Assembly: GCF_008692605.1 (NCBI RefSeq)
Contig: NZ_LFCT01000014.1
Span: 84,901 to 148,900 of the forward strand
Length of the DNA stretch: 64,000 bases
Reading direction: 5' to 3'
Source: Sphingobium estronivorans
Lineage (GTDB): Bacteria; Pseudomonadota; Alphaproteobacteria; Sphingomonadales; Sphingomonadaceae
Shown: positions 21,925 to 30,695 of the stretch, in pieces
Layout of the letters: every line of letters begins with the position of its first letter
How positions within the stretch are numbered: the stretch's first letter is position 1
Position numbers and translations under genes: made by a program
The notes under the pieces: generated by a model
Told to the model about the DNA's origin: nothing
Seen by the model: only the letters and a program-made list of their open reading frames with translations
Database searches by the model: none

Positions 21925-23009
21925 CCATCTATCTCGACTATCAGGCGACGACCCCGCTCGCGCCCGAAGCGTTCGACGCGATGGTCCCGCTGCTCCGCGA
22001 CCAGTTCGCCAATCCGCACAGCCCGCATCGGCTGGGCCGGGCCGTCACCGCCCAGGTCGAAATCGCCCGTGCCGAAATTCTGAAGCTGCTTCCCGAAGGC
22101 GGCCGCCTCCTTTTCACCTCCGGCGCCACCGAAGCGCTCAACATGGCGATACAGGGCGCACCGGCAGGCGGTATCGTCACCCTTGCCACCGAACATGCCG
22201 CCGTTCTCGACACGGTCGAAGCGCAGGGCAGGGCGGGGCGCGCTATCGCCATCCTGCCTGTAGGCCGGGACGGCCTGGTGGACCTCGACCGGGCCGCGCA
22301 GGCCATCCGTCCCGGCGTCGCGCTGGTCGCGGCCATGCTGGTGAACAATGAGATTGGCGTCGTGCAGCCCGTTGCCGAACTGGCTGACCTCGCGCACAAG
22401 GCGGGCGCCCTGTTCCTTTGCGACGCCGTTCAGGGCTATGGCCGCGTCCCGATTCCGCCTCAATGCGACATAGTGGCGATCAGCGCTCACAAGATCCACG
22501 GTCCCAAGGGCATCGGCGCCCTTTGGCTGCGCGACGGCGTGAACCTTTCTCCCATCATCCATGGCGGGGGGCAGGAGGGCGGCCTGCGTTCAGGCACCCT
22601 GTCGCCCGCGCTCTGCGCGGGGTTCGGCATCGCCGCCCGCCTGATGCGCGAGCGCGCCGAAGCCGACCGGGCCCATGTCGAATCGCTCTGGACGGTAGCC
22701 CGCGCGCTCTTTTCGCAATGGACGCTCAACGGCAGCGCCGACCGGCGCTATCATGGCAATCTCAATCTGCGTCGGGCGGGAGTGGACGGTGCGCGGCTGT
22801 TGTCCGAATGCCGTAATGTCGCTTTTTCGCTCGGGAGCGCTTGCGCGAGTGGGTCCGGGCGGCCTAGCCATGTGCTGCGCGCACTCGGCCTGACAGATGC
22901 GGAGGCGCGTGGATCGGTGCGAATCGGCTTTGGCCGCTACACGACACTGGCCCAATTGGAGGATGCCGCGGGAATAGTGAATGAGGCAGCCGAAAAATCG
23001 GCGCCGTAA
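21921..23009 (+). CDS. Cysteine desulfurase-like PLP enzyme, copy 2
   Basis: A 362-aa NifS/IscS-family paralog of the gene just upstream, with its own full active site: IYLDYQATTPLAPEAFDAM at the start, Lys in ISAHKIHGPKG, and the Cys loop SLGSACASGSGRPSHVL. It is well diverged from copy 1, so this is not a recent duplication. Followed after 18 nt by a 2Fe-2S ferredoxin. The trio points to Fe-S cluster or thio-modification chemistry; no scaffold protein is nearby. Confidence 0.9.
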   Translation: MTIYLDYQATTPLAPEAFDAMVPLLRDQFANPHSPHRLGRAVTAQVEIARAEILKLLPEGGRLLFTSGATEALNMAIQGAPAGGIVTLATEHAAVLDTVEAQGRAGRAIAILPVGRDGLVDLDRAAQAIRPGVALVAAMLVNNEIGVVQPVAELADLAHKAGALFLCDAVQGYGRVPIPPQCDIVAISAHKIHGPKGIGALWLRDGVNLSPIIHGGGQEGGLRSGTLSPALCAGFGIAARLMRERAEADRAHVESLWTVARALFSQWTLNGSADRRYHGNLNLRRAGVDGARLLSECRNVAFSLGSACASGSGRPSHVLRALGLTDAEARGSVRIGFGRYTTLAQLEDAAGIVNEAAEKSAP

Positions 23010-23027
23010 ATCGGGGAATGTCGCACC

Positions 23028-23363
23028 ATGACCAGGGTAGTCTTCATCAGCGCGGATGGAGAGCATAGGCAGGAAGTCGAAGCACCGGCGGGATCGGTCC
23101 TGCTGGACGTCGCTCAGGCCGCAGGCCAGCCGCTGGAAGGTACTTGCGAGGGGCAAATGGCCTGCTCCACCTGCCATGTCATCGTCGATGCCGCCGATTT
23201 CCCCAAGCTCAGGCAAGCGAGCGAGGATGAGGAGGACATGCTCGACCTTGCCGCCGCCGCGACGCGCACGAGCCGCCTGTCCTGCCAGATCGTGCTGGAC
23301 GAGGCGCTGGACAGCCTGACTGTCCGTATTCCCGGCGAATTCTGCAATATGCAGGGGATGTGA
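23028..23363 (+). CDS. Adrenodoxin-type 2Fe-2S ferredoxin
   Basis: A 111-aa electron carrier. Cluster ligands Cys40, Cys46, Cys49 and Cys86 have the CX5CX2CXnC spacing of adrenodoxin, Fdx and FdVI proteins. ISC-type ferredoxins work with cysteine desulfurases, which fits its place right behind the two desulfurases. The beta-lactamase gene begins 1 nt after its stop. Confidence 0.93.
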   Translation: MTRVVFISADGEHRQEVEAPAGSVLLDVAQAAGQPLEGTCEGQMACSTCHVIVDAADFPKLRQASEDEEDMLDLAAAATRTSRLSCQIVLDEALDSLTVRIPGEFCNMQGM

Positions 23364-23364
23364 A

Positions 23365-24297
23365 TTGTCCAAACGCCTGATGCCTGCCCTATTGCTGCTG
23401 CTGGCGACACCTGTTTCGGCGCAGGACACCGCGCCCCGCCCGTCGCTCCTGCCCCCCGCGCCCCGCTATATGGTGAGCGAGTCGGCAATGCAGTCGGTCC
23501 GCAATCCCAAAGAGATCGAGGCCGGGACCGGCGGTCGCCTGGGCGTGGCGCTGGTCGACAGCAAGGGCGCACTGATCCTCGGCTTCAACCGCGATGAGCG
23601 CTTTGCCATGTGTTCGACCTTCAAGGCTCCGCTTGCCGCTGCCGTCTTGACCGGCGCGGAAGGCGGAAAATTCGGCCTGGAAGGGCAGGTCAGCTTCACC
23701 AAGGCCGACATTCTAGATTATGCGCCCGTGGTGAAGAAGAACGCCAAGCGCGGCCGCATGTCGATGGAGGAACTGGCCGCCGCCGCTGTCGAGGCCAGCG
23801 ACAACAGCGCCGCCAATCTGCTGCTGCCCATGGTCGGCGGTCCCGAGGGATTGACCCGATATATTCGGGCGCATGGCGATATGGTGACTCGCCTCGACCG
23901 TACCGAACCTACGCTCAATGAAAATGCGCAGGGGGACGAGCGCGACACCACCAGTCCTGCCGCCATGGCCGGCCTGATGGCGCGGCTGATTTTTACCGAT
24001 CTGAAGCCGGCAAGCGCGGACAAGCTGCGCGGCTGGCTGAACGCCAGCACCACTGGCGGCAACCGCATCAAGGCGGGCCTGCCCAAGGGCTGGACCTCCG
24101 GCAGCAAGACCGGCAGTTGCGGCACCGCCTATAATGACGTGGCGCTGGTCAAGGCGCCTTCGGGCGAGGAATATGTCCTCGCCATCTATCTCGACCGGCC
24201 CACGGTGGATTCCAAAGCGGCCGAGGCGGCTATCGCGGAAACCGCTGGCGCAGCCCTGGATTTCGTCGGGAAAACGCAGAAAACGGGGTTGGAATAA
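23365..24297 (+). CDS. Class A serine beta-lactamase
   Basis: A 310-aa periplasmic beta-lactam hydrolase with a Sec signal peptide (about residues 1-20). All class A motifs are visible: S84-T-F-K87 (Ambler 70-73), S145-D-N (130-132), E181..N185 (166-170) and K248-T-G (234-236). Cys83 directly before the active serine and Cys252 after KTGS are the Ambler 69/238 pair that form a disulfide in class A carbapenemases; whether it hydrolyses carbapenems cannot be told from sequence. The start is TTG 23365, or an ATG five codons later. No ampR-like regulator is adjacent. Confidence 0.9.
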   Translation: MSKRLMPALLLLLATPVSAQDTAPRPSLLPPAPRYMVSESAMQSVRNPKEIEAGTGGRLGVALVDSKGALILGFNRDERFAMCSTFKAPLAAAVLTGAEGGKFGLEGQVSFTKADILDYAPVVKKNAKRGRMSMEELAAAAVEASDNSAANLLLPMVGGPEGLTRYIRAHGDMVTRLDRTEPTLNENAQGDERDTTSPAAMAGLMARLIFTDLKPASADKLRGWLNASTTGGNRIKAGLPKGWTSGSKTGSCGTAYNDVALVKAPSGEEYVLAIYLDRPTVDSKAAEAAIAETAGAALDFVGKTQKTGLE

Positions 24298-24306
24298 GCC
24301 AACCCC
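24285..24306 (+). terminator. Hairpin at the end of the beta-lactamase gene
   Basis: GGGGTTGG (24285-24292) pairs with CCAACCCC (24299-24306); the stop codon is in the loop. No T tract follows. Confidence 0.5.
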
Positions 24307-24342
24307 TTGCCATCCCTTCCACCTTTCGCCATATGCCGCGCC

Positions 24343-24431
24343 GGGAGTCGGGCGGACGTAGTCGTCGCGAACCTGGTCAGGTCCTGACGGAAGCAGCCAC
24401 AGTGATTTCGCTGCGGGTCGTTCCGGCTCCC
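24343..24431 (+). ncRNA. ffs: Signal recognition particle RNA (4.5S type)
   Basis: Small bacterial SRP RNA. The conserved apical core reads ACCTGGTCAGGTCC..., then GGAAGCAGCCACAG, with the GGAA tetraloop-like region and the asymmetric loop of domain IV. The ends pair (GGGAGTCGG with CCGGCTCCC), giving about 89 nt. It sits directly upstream of dnaX, the conserved ffs-dnaX-ybaB order. Confidence 0.9.
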
Positions 24432-24489
24432 ACCTCCATCCAGCTTTTCCGGCTTCGACAGCCTCGCACCAACCCGCTAGACTGAACCG

Positions 24490-26097
24490 ATGTCCGATTC
24501 CCCTCAGCCCTATCGCGTGCTTGCGCGCAAATACCGACCGCGCAACTTTCGCGAGCTGATCGGGCAGGATGCCATGGTCCAGACGCTGGGCAATGCGATC
24601 CGCCGGGGCCGTCTGGCCCATGCCTTTCTGATGACGGGCGTGCGCGGGGTCGGGAAGACCTCCACCGCTCGCCTGATCGCCAAGGCCCTCAACTGCATCG
24701 GCCCGGATGGGCAGGGCGGTCCGACCATCGACCCTTGCGGCGTCTGCGAACCCTGTCTGGCCATTGCCGAGGGACGGCATATCGACGTGGTCGAAATGGA
24801 CGCCGCCAGCCACACCGGCGTCGACGATGTACGTGAGATCATTGAGGCGGTGCGCTACGCCGCTGTGTCGGCCCGCTACAAGATCTACATCATCGACGAA
24901 GTCCACATGCTGTCGAAGAACGCGTTCAACGCGCTCCTGAAGACGCTGGAGGAACCACCGGCGCATGTGAAATTCCTGTTCGCGACGACCGAAGTGAACA
25001 AGGTGCCGGTGACAGTGCTGTCCCGCTGCCAGCGCTTCGACCTGCGCCGCATCCCGGCGGAACTGCTTGCCGCCCATTTCGCCCATGTGGTGGAGGCCGA
25101 ATCGGTCGCCGCCGAACCCGATGCGCTGGCCCTGATTGCGCAGGCCGCCGAAGGGTCCGCCCGTGACGGACTCTCGATCCTCGATCAGGCGATTGCCCAT
25201 GCCGAAATGGGTGAGGGCGCGCCGATGGTCACCGCCGCTCAGGTTCGCGACATGCTCGGCCTGTCGGATCGCGGCTCGACCCGCCGCCTGCTTGGGCTTT
25301 TGCTGGAAGGCGACACCGGTGCGCTGCTGGGTGCCGTGCGCGACCAATATGCGCTGGGCGTCGAGCCGCTGTCGCTGATGCGCGGGTTGCTCGAATTGAC
25401 CCACGCCGTCACGCTGGTGAAGGCTGGCCGCGACATCGCCAATCCCGGCCAGTCTGTCGAGGAACGCGAAGCGCTGGCCGACTGGGCCTCGCAACTGGGC
25501 TTCGCGCCGCTTCATCGTCTCTGGCAACTTCTTCTCAAGGGGCATGATGAGGTCGCCAGCGCGGCATTGCCCATCGAAAGCTGCGAAATGGCGCTGCTCC
25601 GCGTGATGCACGCCGCGACCATGCCCGATCCGGGCGAGATCGCCCGCCTGCTCCGCGAAGGTGCGCCCGCCCCGGCGACAGGCCAGGCGCCTGCCGCCGC
25701 CGGCGCTCCCGCCGCCCGACTGCCCGCCAGCTTCGAGGATCTGATCGAACTGCTCTATGCCCGTGGCAGAGGCCAGATATCGCAGCATCTCAAGGACTGT
25801 GCGGGCGTGTCGCAATATGCGCCGCCACTGCTGGAAATCCGCCTGACCGACCGCTGGTATGGGGAGGGCGATTTCTTCCGTGAAACGGCACGAGCGCTCA
25901 AGGATATTACCGGTGTCGCCTGGCAGGTCCGTGAGGTCGAAGGTCCCGTGGCGCCGACGTTGATGGCGCAGGAAAATCAACAGCGCGAAAACGCCCGCGC
26001 GGAAATCATGGAAACCCCGGTGGTCAAGGCGGCGCTCACCGCCTTCCCCGATGCCGAGCTTAGCGATGAGCTTGAACAATGGAGCGCAGAGCAATGA
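24490..26097 (+). CDS. dnaX: DNA polymerase III subunit gamma/tau
   Basis: Clamp-loader ATPase and replisome organiser. Walker A is GVRGVGKTS (about residues 50-58), followed by the zinc-binding cysteines (CGVCEPC region) and the DEVH motif in YIIDEVHMLS. Domain III and a tau C-terminal region (about 400-535) follow. At 535 aa it is on the short side for tau. I found no A6/AAAAAAG slippery site for gamma production. Its stop overlaps the ybaB ATG (ATGA). Confidence 0.96.
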   Translation: MSDSPQPYRVLARKYRPRNFRELIGQDAMVQTLGNAIRRGRLAHAFLMTGVRGVGKTSTARLIAKALNCIGPDGQGGPTIDPCGVCEPCLAIAEGRHIDVVEMDAASHTGVDDVREIIEAVRYAAVSARYKIYIIDEVHMLSKNAFNALLKTLEEPPAHVKFLFATTEVNKVPVTVLSRCQRFDLRRIPAELLAAHFAHVVEAESVAAEPDALALIAQAAEGSARDGLSILDQAIAHAEMGEGAPMVTAAQVRDMLGLSDRGSTRRLLGLLLEGDTGALLGAVRDQYALGVEPLSLMRGLLELTHAVTLVKAGRDIANPGQSVEEREALADWASQLGFAPLHRLWQLLLKGHDEVASAALPIESCEMALLRVMHAATMPDPGEIARLLREGAPAPATGQAPAAAGAPAARLPASFEDLIELLYARGRGQISQHLKDCAGVSQYAPPLLEIRLTDRWYGEGDFFRETARALKDITGVAWQVREVEGPVAPTLMAQENQQRENARAEIMETPVVKAALTAFPDAELSDELEQWSAEQ

Positions 26098-26417
26098 AGG
26101 ATCTGAACGAAATATTGGGCATGGCGAGCCGCGTGCAGGAGGAACTGCAACGCGCGCAGGACAATCTCGACAAGATCGAGGTCGAGGGAGCCGCGGGCGG
26201 CGGTCTGGTCAAGGTCCGCGCCTCGGCCAAGGGACGCATCACTGGCGTCTCGATCGACGACAGCCTGATGGCCGTGTCGGAAAAGCAGATGCTGGAGGAC
26301 CTGATCGCCGCCGCGTTCAACGACGCACGGAAAAAGGCCGATGAAGTCAGCAACGCCGAGATGGGCAAGATGACCGCCGGGCTGCCGCTGCCCCCCGGCT
26401 TCAAGCTGCCCTTCTGA
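26094..26417 (+). CDS. ybaB: YbaB/EbfC family nucleoid-associated protein
   Basis: A 107-aa dimeric DNA-binding protein. It has an N-terminal coiled-coil helix (LGMASRVQEELQRAQDNLDKIEVEG), GLVKVRASAKGRITGVSID and the C-terminal MGKMTAGLPLPPG typical of the family. The ATG at 26094 overlaps the dnaX stop; an in-frame ATG at 26079 would overlap dnaX more. Confidence 0.94.
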   Translation: MKDLNEILGMASRVQEELQRAQDNLDKIEVEGAAGGGLVKVRASAKGRITGVSIDDSLMAVSEKQMLEDLIAAAFNDARKKADEVSNAEMGKMTAGLPLPPGFKLPF

Positions 26418-26472
26418 TCGAATTTATGGCAGGATCAGCCCTTATTCATGATTCCGATCCCATAAGGCATGA

Positions 26473-26500
26473 TTGAACCATGCGGTGACTCTCCCCATAA
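26473..26500 (+). promoter_or_regulatory. Sigma-32-like heat-shock promoter of lon
   Basis: TTGAA at 26473-26477, 15 nt, then CCCCATAA at 26493-26500: a near-consensus RpoH promoter about 50 nt before the lon ATG. Arms CATGCGGT (26479-26486) and ACCGCATG (26510-26517) form a dyad around the -10 element. Confidence 0.65.
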
Positions 26501-26548
26501 AGGCGATGAACCGCATGATTGGGCTGAAGTAATCGCCCCGGAGAGTGA

Positions 26549-28945
26549 ATGACTACACAATATCCCCTGCTGCCCCTGCGCGACATCGTCGTCTTCCCGC
26601 AGATGATCGTGCCGCTGTTCGTGGGCCGCGACAAAAGCGTGTCTGCGCTCGAATCGGCGATGGAAGGCGACAAGGAAATCTTCCTCGTTTCGCAACTCGA
26701 TCCGGCAGAGGATGATCCGGGCCAGGATTCGCTCTACGATACGGGCGTCATCGCGGTGGTCCTGCAATTGCTGAAACTGCCCGACGGCACCGTCCGCGTG
26801 CTGGTGGAGGGCAAGCAGCGCGCTCGCCTTGACGGCATCGTCAATGCCGATGGCCATATGCTCGCTGACGTGACCGAGGTCGACGAACTGGCCGCCGAAG
26901 GACCGGAAGCCGCCGCGCTGATGCGCTCGGTGGCCGAGCAGTTTGAAAATTACGCCAAGCTCAACAAGAAGCTGCCCGCTGAAACCCCCGTGCAGTTGCG
27001 TGAGATTGAGGATGCGGGGCGTCTGGCCGACGCGATCGCCGCCAACATCAACGTCAAGGTCGCCGACAAGCAGTCCCTGCTGGTCGAGGCCGATCCGGTC
27101 AAGCGTCTGGAAATGGTGTTCGCCTTCATGGAGGGCGAGCTTGGCGTATTGCAGGTCGAGAAGAAGATCCGTGGCCGCGTGAAGCGGCAGATGGAGAAGA
27201 CCCAGCGCGAATATTATCTGAACGAGCAGTTGAAGGCGATCCAGCGCGAACTGGGCAATGGCGAAGGCGAGGAAGGCGATGAACTCGCCGAACTGACCGA
27301 GAAGATCGCCAAGGCCAAGCTGAGCAAGGAAGCGCGTGCCAAGGCGACGGCGGAGCTGAAGAAGCTCAAGGGCATGCAGCCCATGTCGGCCGAAGCGACG
27401 GTGGTTCGCAACTATCTCGACGTCCTGCTGGGCCTGCCCTGGGGCAAGAAGGGCAAGGTCAAGACCGACCTCAAGAAAGCGCAGGCGATCCTGGATGAGG
27501 ATCATTTCGCGCTGGAGAAGGTCAAGGACCGGATCATCGAATATCTCGCCGTGCAGGCGCGCACCAACAAGCTGAAGGGGCCGATCCTGTGCCTCGTCGG
27601 CCCTCCGGGCGTCGGCAAAACCTCGCTGGGTCGCTCGATCGCCAAGGCGACGGGCCGCGAATTCGTGCGCCAGTCGCTGGGCGGCGTGCGCGACGAAGCG
27701 GAAATCCGGGGCCACCGCCGGACCTATATCGGCTCGCTGCCGGGCAAGATCGTGACCAACCTCAAGAAGGCCGGGACGATGAACCCGCTCTTCCTGCTGG
27801 ATGAGATCGACAAGCTGGGTCAGGATTTCCGTGGCGATCCCGCGTCGGCGCTGCTCGAGGTGCTGGACCCTGAACAGAACAGCAAGTTCCAGGACCATTA
27901 TCTGGAGATCGACGTCGATCTTTCGGACGTGATGTTCGTCACGACCGCCAACTCGCTGAACCTGCCGCAACCGCTGCTCGACCGCATGGAGATCATCCGG
28001 CTGGAAGGCTATACCGAGGACGAGAAGGTCGAGATCGCCCAGCGCCATCTGCTGCCCAAGCAGATCGACGCCCATGGCCTGAAGGAAGGCGAATTCGAAG
28101 TCACCGAGGAGGCGGTTCGCGACCTGATCCGCTACTACACCCGCGAAGCCGGCGTCCGTACGCTGGAACGCGAAGTGGCGCGCCTTGCCCGCAAGGCGCT
28201 GCGCAAGATCCTCGAGGGCGCGTATGACAAGGTGACGATCACGCCGGATAACCTCGCCGACTATGCCGGGGTGCGGAAATTCCGCCATGGCGTGGGCGAG
28301 GAAGAGCATCAGATCGGCGCGGTCACGGGTCTCGCCTGGACCGAGGTGGGCGGCGAGTTGCTGACCATCGAAGCTGTGACCGTCCCGGGCAAGGGTGCGA
28401 TCAAGACCACCGGCAAGCTTGGCGAAGTCATGAACGAGTCGGTGCAGGCCGCCTTCTCCTATGTGAAGGCGCGCTCGCCCGGCTATGGGATCAAGCCCAG
28501 CATTTTCAACCGCAAGGACATCCACATCCACCTTCCCGAGGGCGCGGTGCCCAAGGACGGCCCCTCGGCGGGCATCGGTATGGTCACGACCATCGTGTCG
28601 ACGCTGACCGGCATTCCGGTCCACAAGGATGTGGCGATGACCGGCGAAGTCACCCTGCGGGGGCGGGTCCTGCCCATTGGCGGCCTGAAGGAAAAGCTGC
28701 TTGCGGCGCTGCGTGGCGGCATCAAGACGGTGCTGATCCCGGCGGAGAATGAAAAGGACCTCGCCGAAATTCCCGCTAACATCCGGGAGGGTCTGGAAAT
28801 CATTCCCGTGTCGCATGTGGATGAGGTGCTGGCGCGCGCGTTGGTGTCCAAGCCGGAAGCCATCGCCTGGACCGAGGAAGACGATCTGGCCGCCCAGCCG
28901 AATCCCGCGCAGGGACGGGACGGGGAAGCTTCGATTCGCCACTGA
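26549..28945 (+). CDS. lon: ATP-dependent Lon protease
   Basis: A 798-aa LonA that degrades misfolded and regulatory proteins. The N-terminal LON domain (about 1-200) and a coiled-coil linker lead into the AAA+ module (Walker [10 protein letters not shown], Walker [10 protein letters not shown]). The S16 peptidase domain has Ser673 in PKDGPSAG and Lys716 in GGLKEKL, the catalytic dyad. A sigma-32-like promoter lies upstream. Confidence 0.98.
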   Translation: MTTQYPLLPLRDIVVFPQMIVPLFVGRDKSVSALESAMEGDKEIFLVSQLDPAEDDPGQDSLYDTGVIAVVLQLLKLPDGTVRVLVEGKQRARLDGIVNADGHMLADVTEVDELAAEGPEAAALMRSVAEQFENYAKLNKKLPAETPVQLREIEDAGRLADAIAANINVKVADKQSLLVEADPVKRLEMVFAFMEGELGVLQVEKKIRGRVKRQMEKTQREYYLNEQLKAIQRELGNGEGEEGDELAELTEKIAKAKLSKEARAKATAELKKLKGMQPMSAEATVVRNYLDVLLGLPWGKKGKVKTDLKKAQAILDEDHFALEKVKDRIIEYLAVQARTNKLKGPILCLVGPPGVGKTSLGRSIAKATGREFVRQSLGGVRDEAEIRGHRRTYIGSLPGKIVTNLKKAGTMNPLFLLDEIDKLGQDFRGDPASALLEVLDPEQNSKFQDHYLEIDVDLSDVMFVTTANSLNLPQPLLDRMEIIRLEGYTEDEKVEIAQRHLLPKQIDAHGLKEGEFEVTEEAVRDLIRYYTREAGVRTLEREVARLARKALRKILEGAYDKVTITPDNLADYAGVRKFRHGVGEEEHQIGAVTGLAWTEVGGELLTIEAVTVPGKGAIKTTGKLGEVMNESVQAAFSYVKARSPGYGIKPSIFNRKDIHIHLPEGAVPKDGPSAGIGMVTTIVSTLTGIPVHKDVAMTGEVTLRGRVLPIGGLKEKLLAALRGGIKTVLIPAENEKDLAEIPANIREGLEIIPVSHVDEVLARALVSKPEAIAWTEEDDLAAQPNPAQGRDGEASIRH

Positions 28946-28951
28946 GCGGGG

Positions 28952-28995
28952 GGCTGCTCAACCCGGTTTTACGCAAAAATCCGGTCTGAGCAGCC
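28952..28995 (+). terminator. Hairpin after lon
   Basis: GGCTGCTCA (28952-28960) pairs perfectly with TGAGCAGCC (28987-28995), with an inner CCGG/CCGG helix. Terminator-like, but without a T run. Confidence 0.55.
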
Positions 28996-29013
28996 ACCTA
29001 AACAGCTTTCTCT

Positions 29014-29043
29014 TTGACATGGGTAAAAAGCTGGGCCTTATTG
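29014..29043 (+). promoter_or_regulatory. Likely sigma-70 promoter of the HU gene
   Basis: TTGACA at 29014-29019 and TTATTG at 29038-29043 with an 18-nt spacer, 60 nt before the start codon. Confidence 0.45.
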
Positions 29044-29102
29044 CCGCGCCTACGCCGCGATTCCTAAACTTATCCAAACAGCTAGAAGGGGGTTCCTAAG
29101 GC

Positions 29103-29375
29103 ATGAACAAGCAGGATCTTATCGGCGCGGTCGCTGAAAGCAGCGGCCTTTCCAAGAGCGACGCCAGCAAGGCCGTCGAGGGTGTTTTCGACGCCATCAC
29201 CGGCGCCCTGAAAAAGGGTGACGAGGTGCGTCTGGTCGGTTTCGGCACTTTTTCCGTTTCGCAGCGCAAGGCGTCCACCGGCCGCAACCCGCGCACCGGC
29301 GAAACGATGACGATCAAGGCTTCGGCCCAGCCAAAGTTCAAGGCCGGCAAGGGCCTGAAGGATTCGGTCAATTAA
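29103..29375 (+). CDS. hupB: HU family DNA-binding protein
   Basis: A 90-aa histone-like protein. It begins MNKQDLIGAVAESSGLSKSDA, with the DNA-binding arm around GRNPRTGETMTIKASAQPKFKAGK. Length and motif match HU-beta rather than IHF. The lon-hupB order is conserved in many proteobacteria. A ribosome site (GGGGG) is 7-8 nt before the ATG. Confidence 0.96.
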   Translation: MNKQDLIGAVAESSGLSKSDASKAVEGVFDAITGALKKGDEVRLVGFGTFSVSQRKASTGRNPRTGETMTIKASAQPKFKAGKGLKDSVN

Positions 29376-29511
29376 GGTGTGTTGGACGCTCCCTGGCGGA
29401 GTGTCTTTGCCCGATTGAGCCGGATCGCGGTCGGCGAAAGTTTTACGGAGAGAACAGGCGCAGCAGCAGAAAGCAAAGCTTTCATAGCGCGCGCTGATGC
29501 GAGGATGGAGG

Positions 29512-29558
29512 AAAAGGGGGTGGACGCGGCCAGCGCTCCGTCCCCTTTTTCTTTTTTA
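29512..29558 (+). terminator. Terminator downstream of hupB
   Basis: AAAAGGGG..GGA pairs with TCC..CCCCTTTT (29512-29550), followed by a T-rich stretch. It lies about 135 nt after the stop; the sequence between shows no gene I would support. Confidence 0.65.
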
Positions 29559-29602
29559 TTTCGGCCTCATGACTTTTTCCGCATCAGGCCGCTTGACGGA
29601 GC

Positions 29603-29630
29603 GAGGAGGGCCGCATATGTGGCCCTTCTC
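29603..29630. repeat. Short palindrome upstream of tRNA-His
   Basis: GAGGAGGGCC and GGCCCTTCTC pair (one G-T) around GCATATGT. It lies 20 nt before the tRNA and could be a terminator or processing hairpin. Confidence 0.35.
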
Positions 29631-29649
29631 TCAGGGGCACAGCCCCCGT

Positions 29650-29727
29650 GGCGATCGTAGCTCAGTTGGTTAGAGCGCCGGTTTGTGGTACCGGAGGTCG
29701 CGGGTTCGGATCCCGTCGATCGCCCCA
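29650..29727 (+). tRNA. tRNA-His (GTG)
   Basis: Full cloverleaf: acceptor GCGATCG/CGATCGC, D-arm AGCTCAGTTGGTTAGAGC, anticodon loop TTGTGGT with GTG at 29685-29687, T-arm with GGTTCGGATCC, and encoded CCA at 29725-29727. The extra G at position -1 (29650) opposite C73 is the hallmark of tRNA-His. Confidence 0.97.
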
Positions 29728-29792
29728 TTTTCCTTATTCTTTCCCGATAATCGGGGCTTCGCACCAGGGCTTAAGGCGATTATAGCCCACCC

Positions 29793-30164
29793 ATGGACGA
29801 AGCGCGCGACAAGGGCCTGACCCTCAATCCCAAATATGACAGAGACGGCCTGATTACCGCCGTCGTGACCGATGCCGACAGCGGCGATGTCCTGATGGTC
29901 GCGCATATGAATGCGGAGGCGTTGAAGCTCACGCTGGACACCGGCCTCGCGCATTTCTGGTCACGCAGCCGTCAATCGCTGTGGAAGAAGGGCGAAACGT
30001 CGGGTCATATGCTGCAAGTCCGCGACATCCGCATCGACTGCGATCAGGATGCCGTGTGGGTGAAGGCCGTGCCGGCTGGACCCACTTGCCATACCGGCGC
30101 CCGTTCCTGCTTCTTCCGCCATATTGGCGCGGATGGGCTGACCCCCGTCGATGCGGCTGACTAG
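29793..30164 (+). CDS. hisI: Phosphoribosyl-AMP cyclohydrolase
   Basis: Third step of histidine synthesis: opens the adenine ring of PR-AMP. The monofunctional 123-aa form has [30 protein letters not shown], metal-binding [10 protein letters not shown] and the zinc Cys residues in [12 protein letters not shown]. The other his genes are not nearby. It overlaps the following lipoprotein gene by 14 nt. Confidence 0.95.
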   Translation: MDEARDKGLTLNPKYDRDGLITAVVTDADSGDVLMVAHMNAEALKLTLDTGLAHFWSRSRQSLWKKGETSGHMLQVRDIRIDCDQDAVWVKAVPAGPTCHTGARSCFFRHIGADGLTPVDAAD

Positions 30165-30684
30165 CCTCGCCGCGCTGATACTGCTTGCGGCGTGTCAACG
30201 CGAAGCAGCGCCCACGCCCGCACCGCATGAAAGCGGGGGGCAGGTGAGTTCCAGCCTGGAGCGGGCCGCCATCGAAACCGGCGTGATCGCCGATGCGGCG
30301 CAGGTGCCGGCCATCGGCCTCTACCAGCGCGTCCATGAGGCGGGGCGCGATGCGCTCTGCATGATCCCGGCGAAGAATGGCGATTACCGCTTCGGCCTGG
30401 AGGCCAGATTCGGCGAGGACCAGAGCTGCGCAGGAAGGGGTTCGGCCCGCCGCGCTGGCGACAAGCTGATTCTCCACTTCTCCCGCAGCGATCATTGCAT
30501 TGTCGTCGCCCAATATGATGGCGATCAAATATCGATCCCCGGCGTGGTCGACATGAAATGCGCGGATGTCTGTCGCGGGCGAGGTTCGCTGGAAGGCGTC
30601 AGCTTCCCGCGCATTTCCAATGACGCCGCCTCCGCTCTCCAGGCCCGCGACAGCAGCGGCAATCCCCTTTGCAAGCCTGACTGA
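30151..30684 (+). CDS. Putative lipoprotein, unknown function
   Basis: 177 aa with a short lipoprotein signal: [15 protein letters not shown], lipobox LAAC with Cys15. The mature part holds several cysteines (CMIP, SCAGRG, HCIVV, CADVC, LCKPD), which could form disulfides in the periplasm. No family recognised. The start overlaps hisI, so coupling is likely, but I see no link to histidine synthesis. Confidence 0.7.
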   Translation: MRLTSLAALILLAACQREAAPTPAPHESGGQVSSSLERAAIETGVIADAAQVPAIGLYQRVHEAGRDALCMIPAKNGDYRFGLEARFGEDQSCAGRGSARRAGDKLILHFSRSDHCIVVAQYDGDQISIPGVVDMKCADVCRGRGSLEGVSFPRISNDAASALQARDSSGNPLCKPD

Positions 30685-30695
30685 TCACAGGCCGT

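Noticed and set aside
24490..26097. Programmed frameshift in dnaX making gamma
   Set aside because: No A-AAA-AAG-type slippery run or following hairpin could be found by eye.
26435..28942. 835-codon open frame antisense to lon
   Set aside because: It mirrors the lon frame exactly, has His/Arg/Gln-rich shadow composition and no family motif. Same reasoning for the long antisense frames at 33133-35130, 38109-40301, 23713-26094 and 1871-3286.
29379..29660. 93-codon frame after hupB
   Set aside because: It runs through the terminator at 29512-29558 and into the tRNA-His gene; no ribosome site and no motif.
29650..29727. tRNA-His as an integration site
   Set aside because: No integrase gene and no repeated tRNA 3' end were seen nearby.
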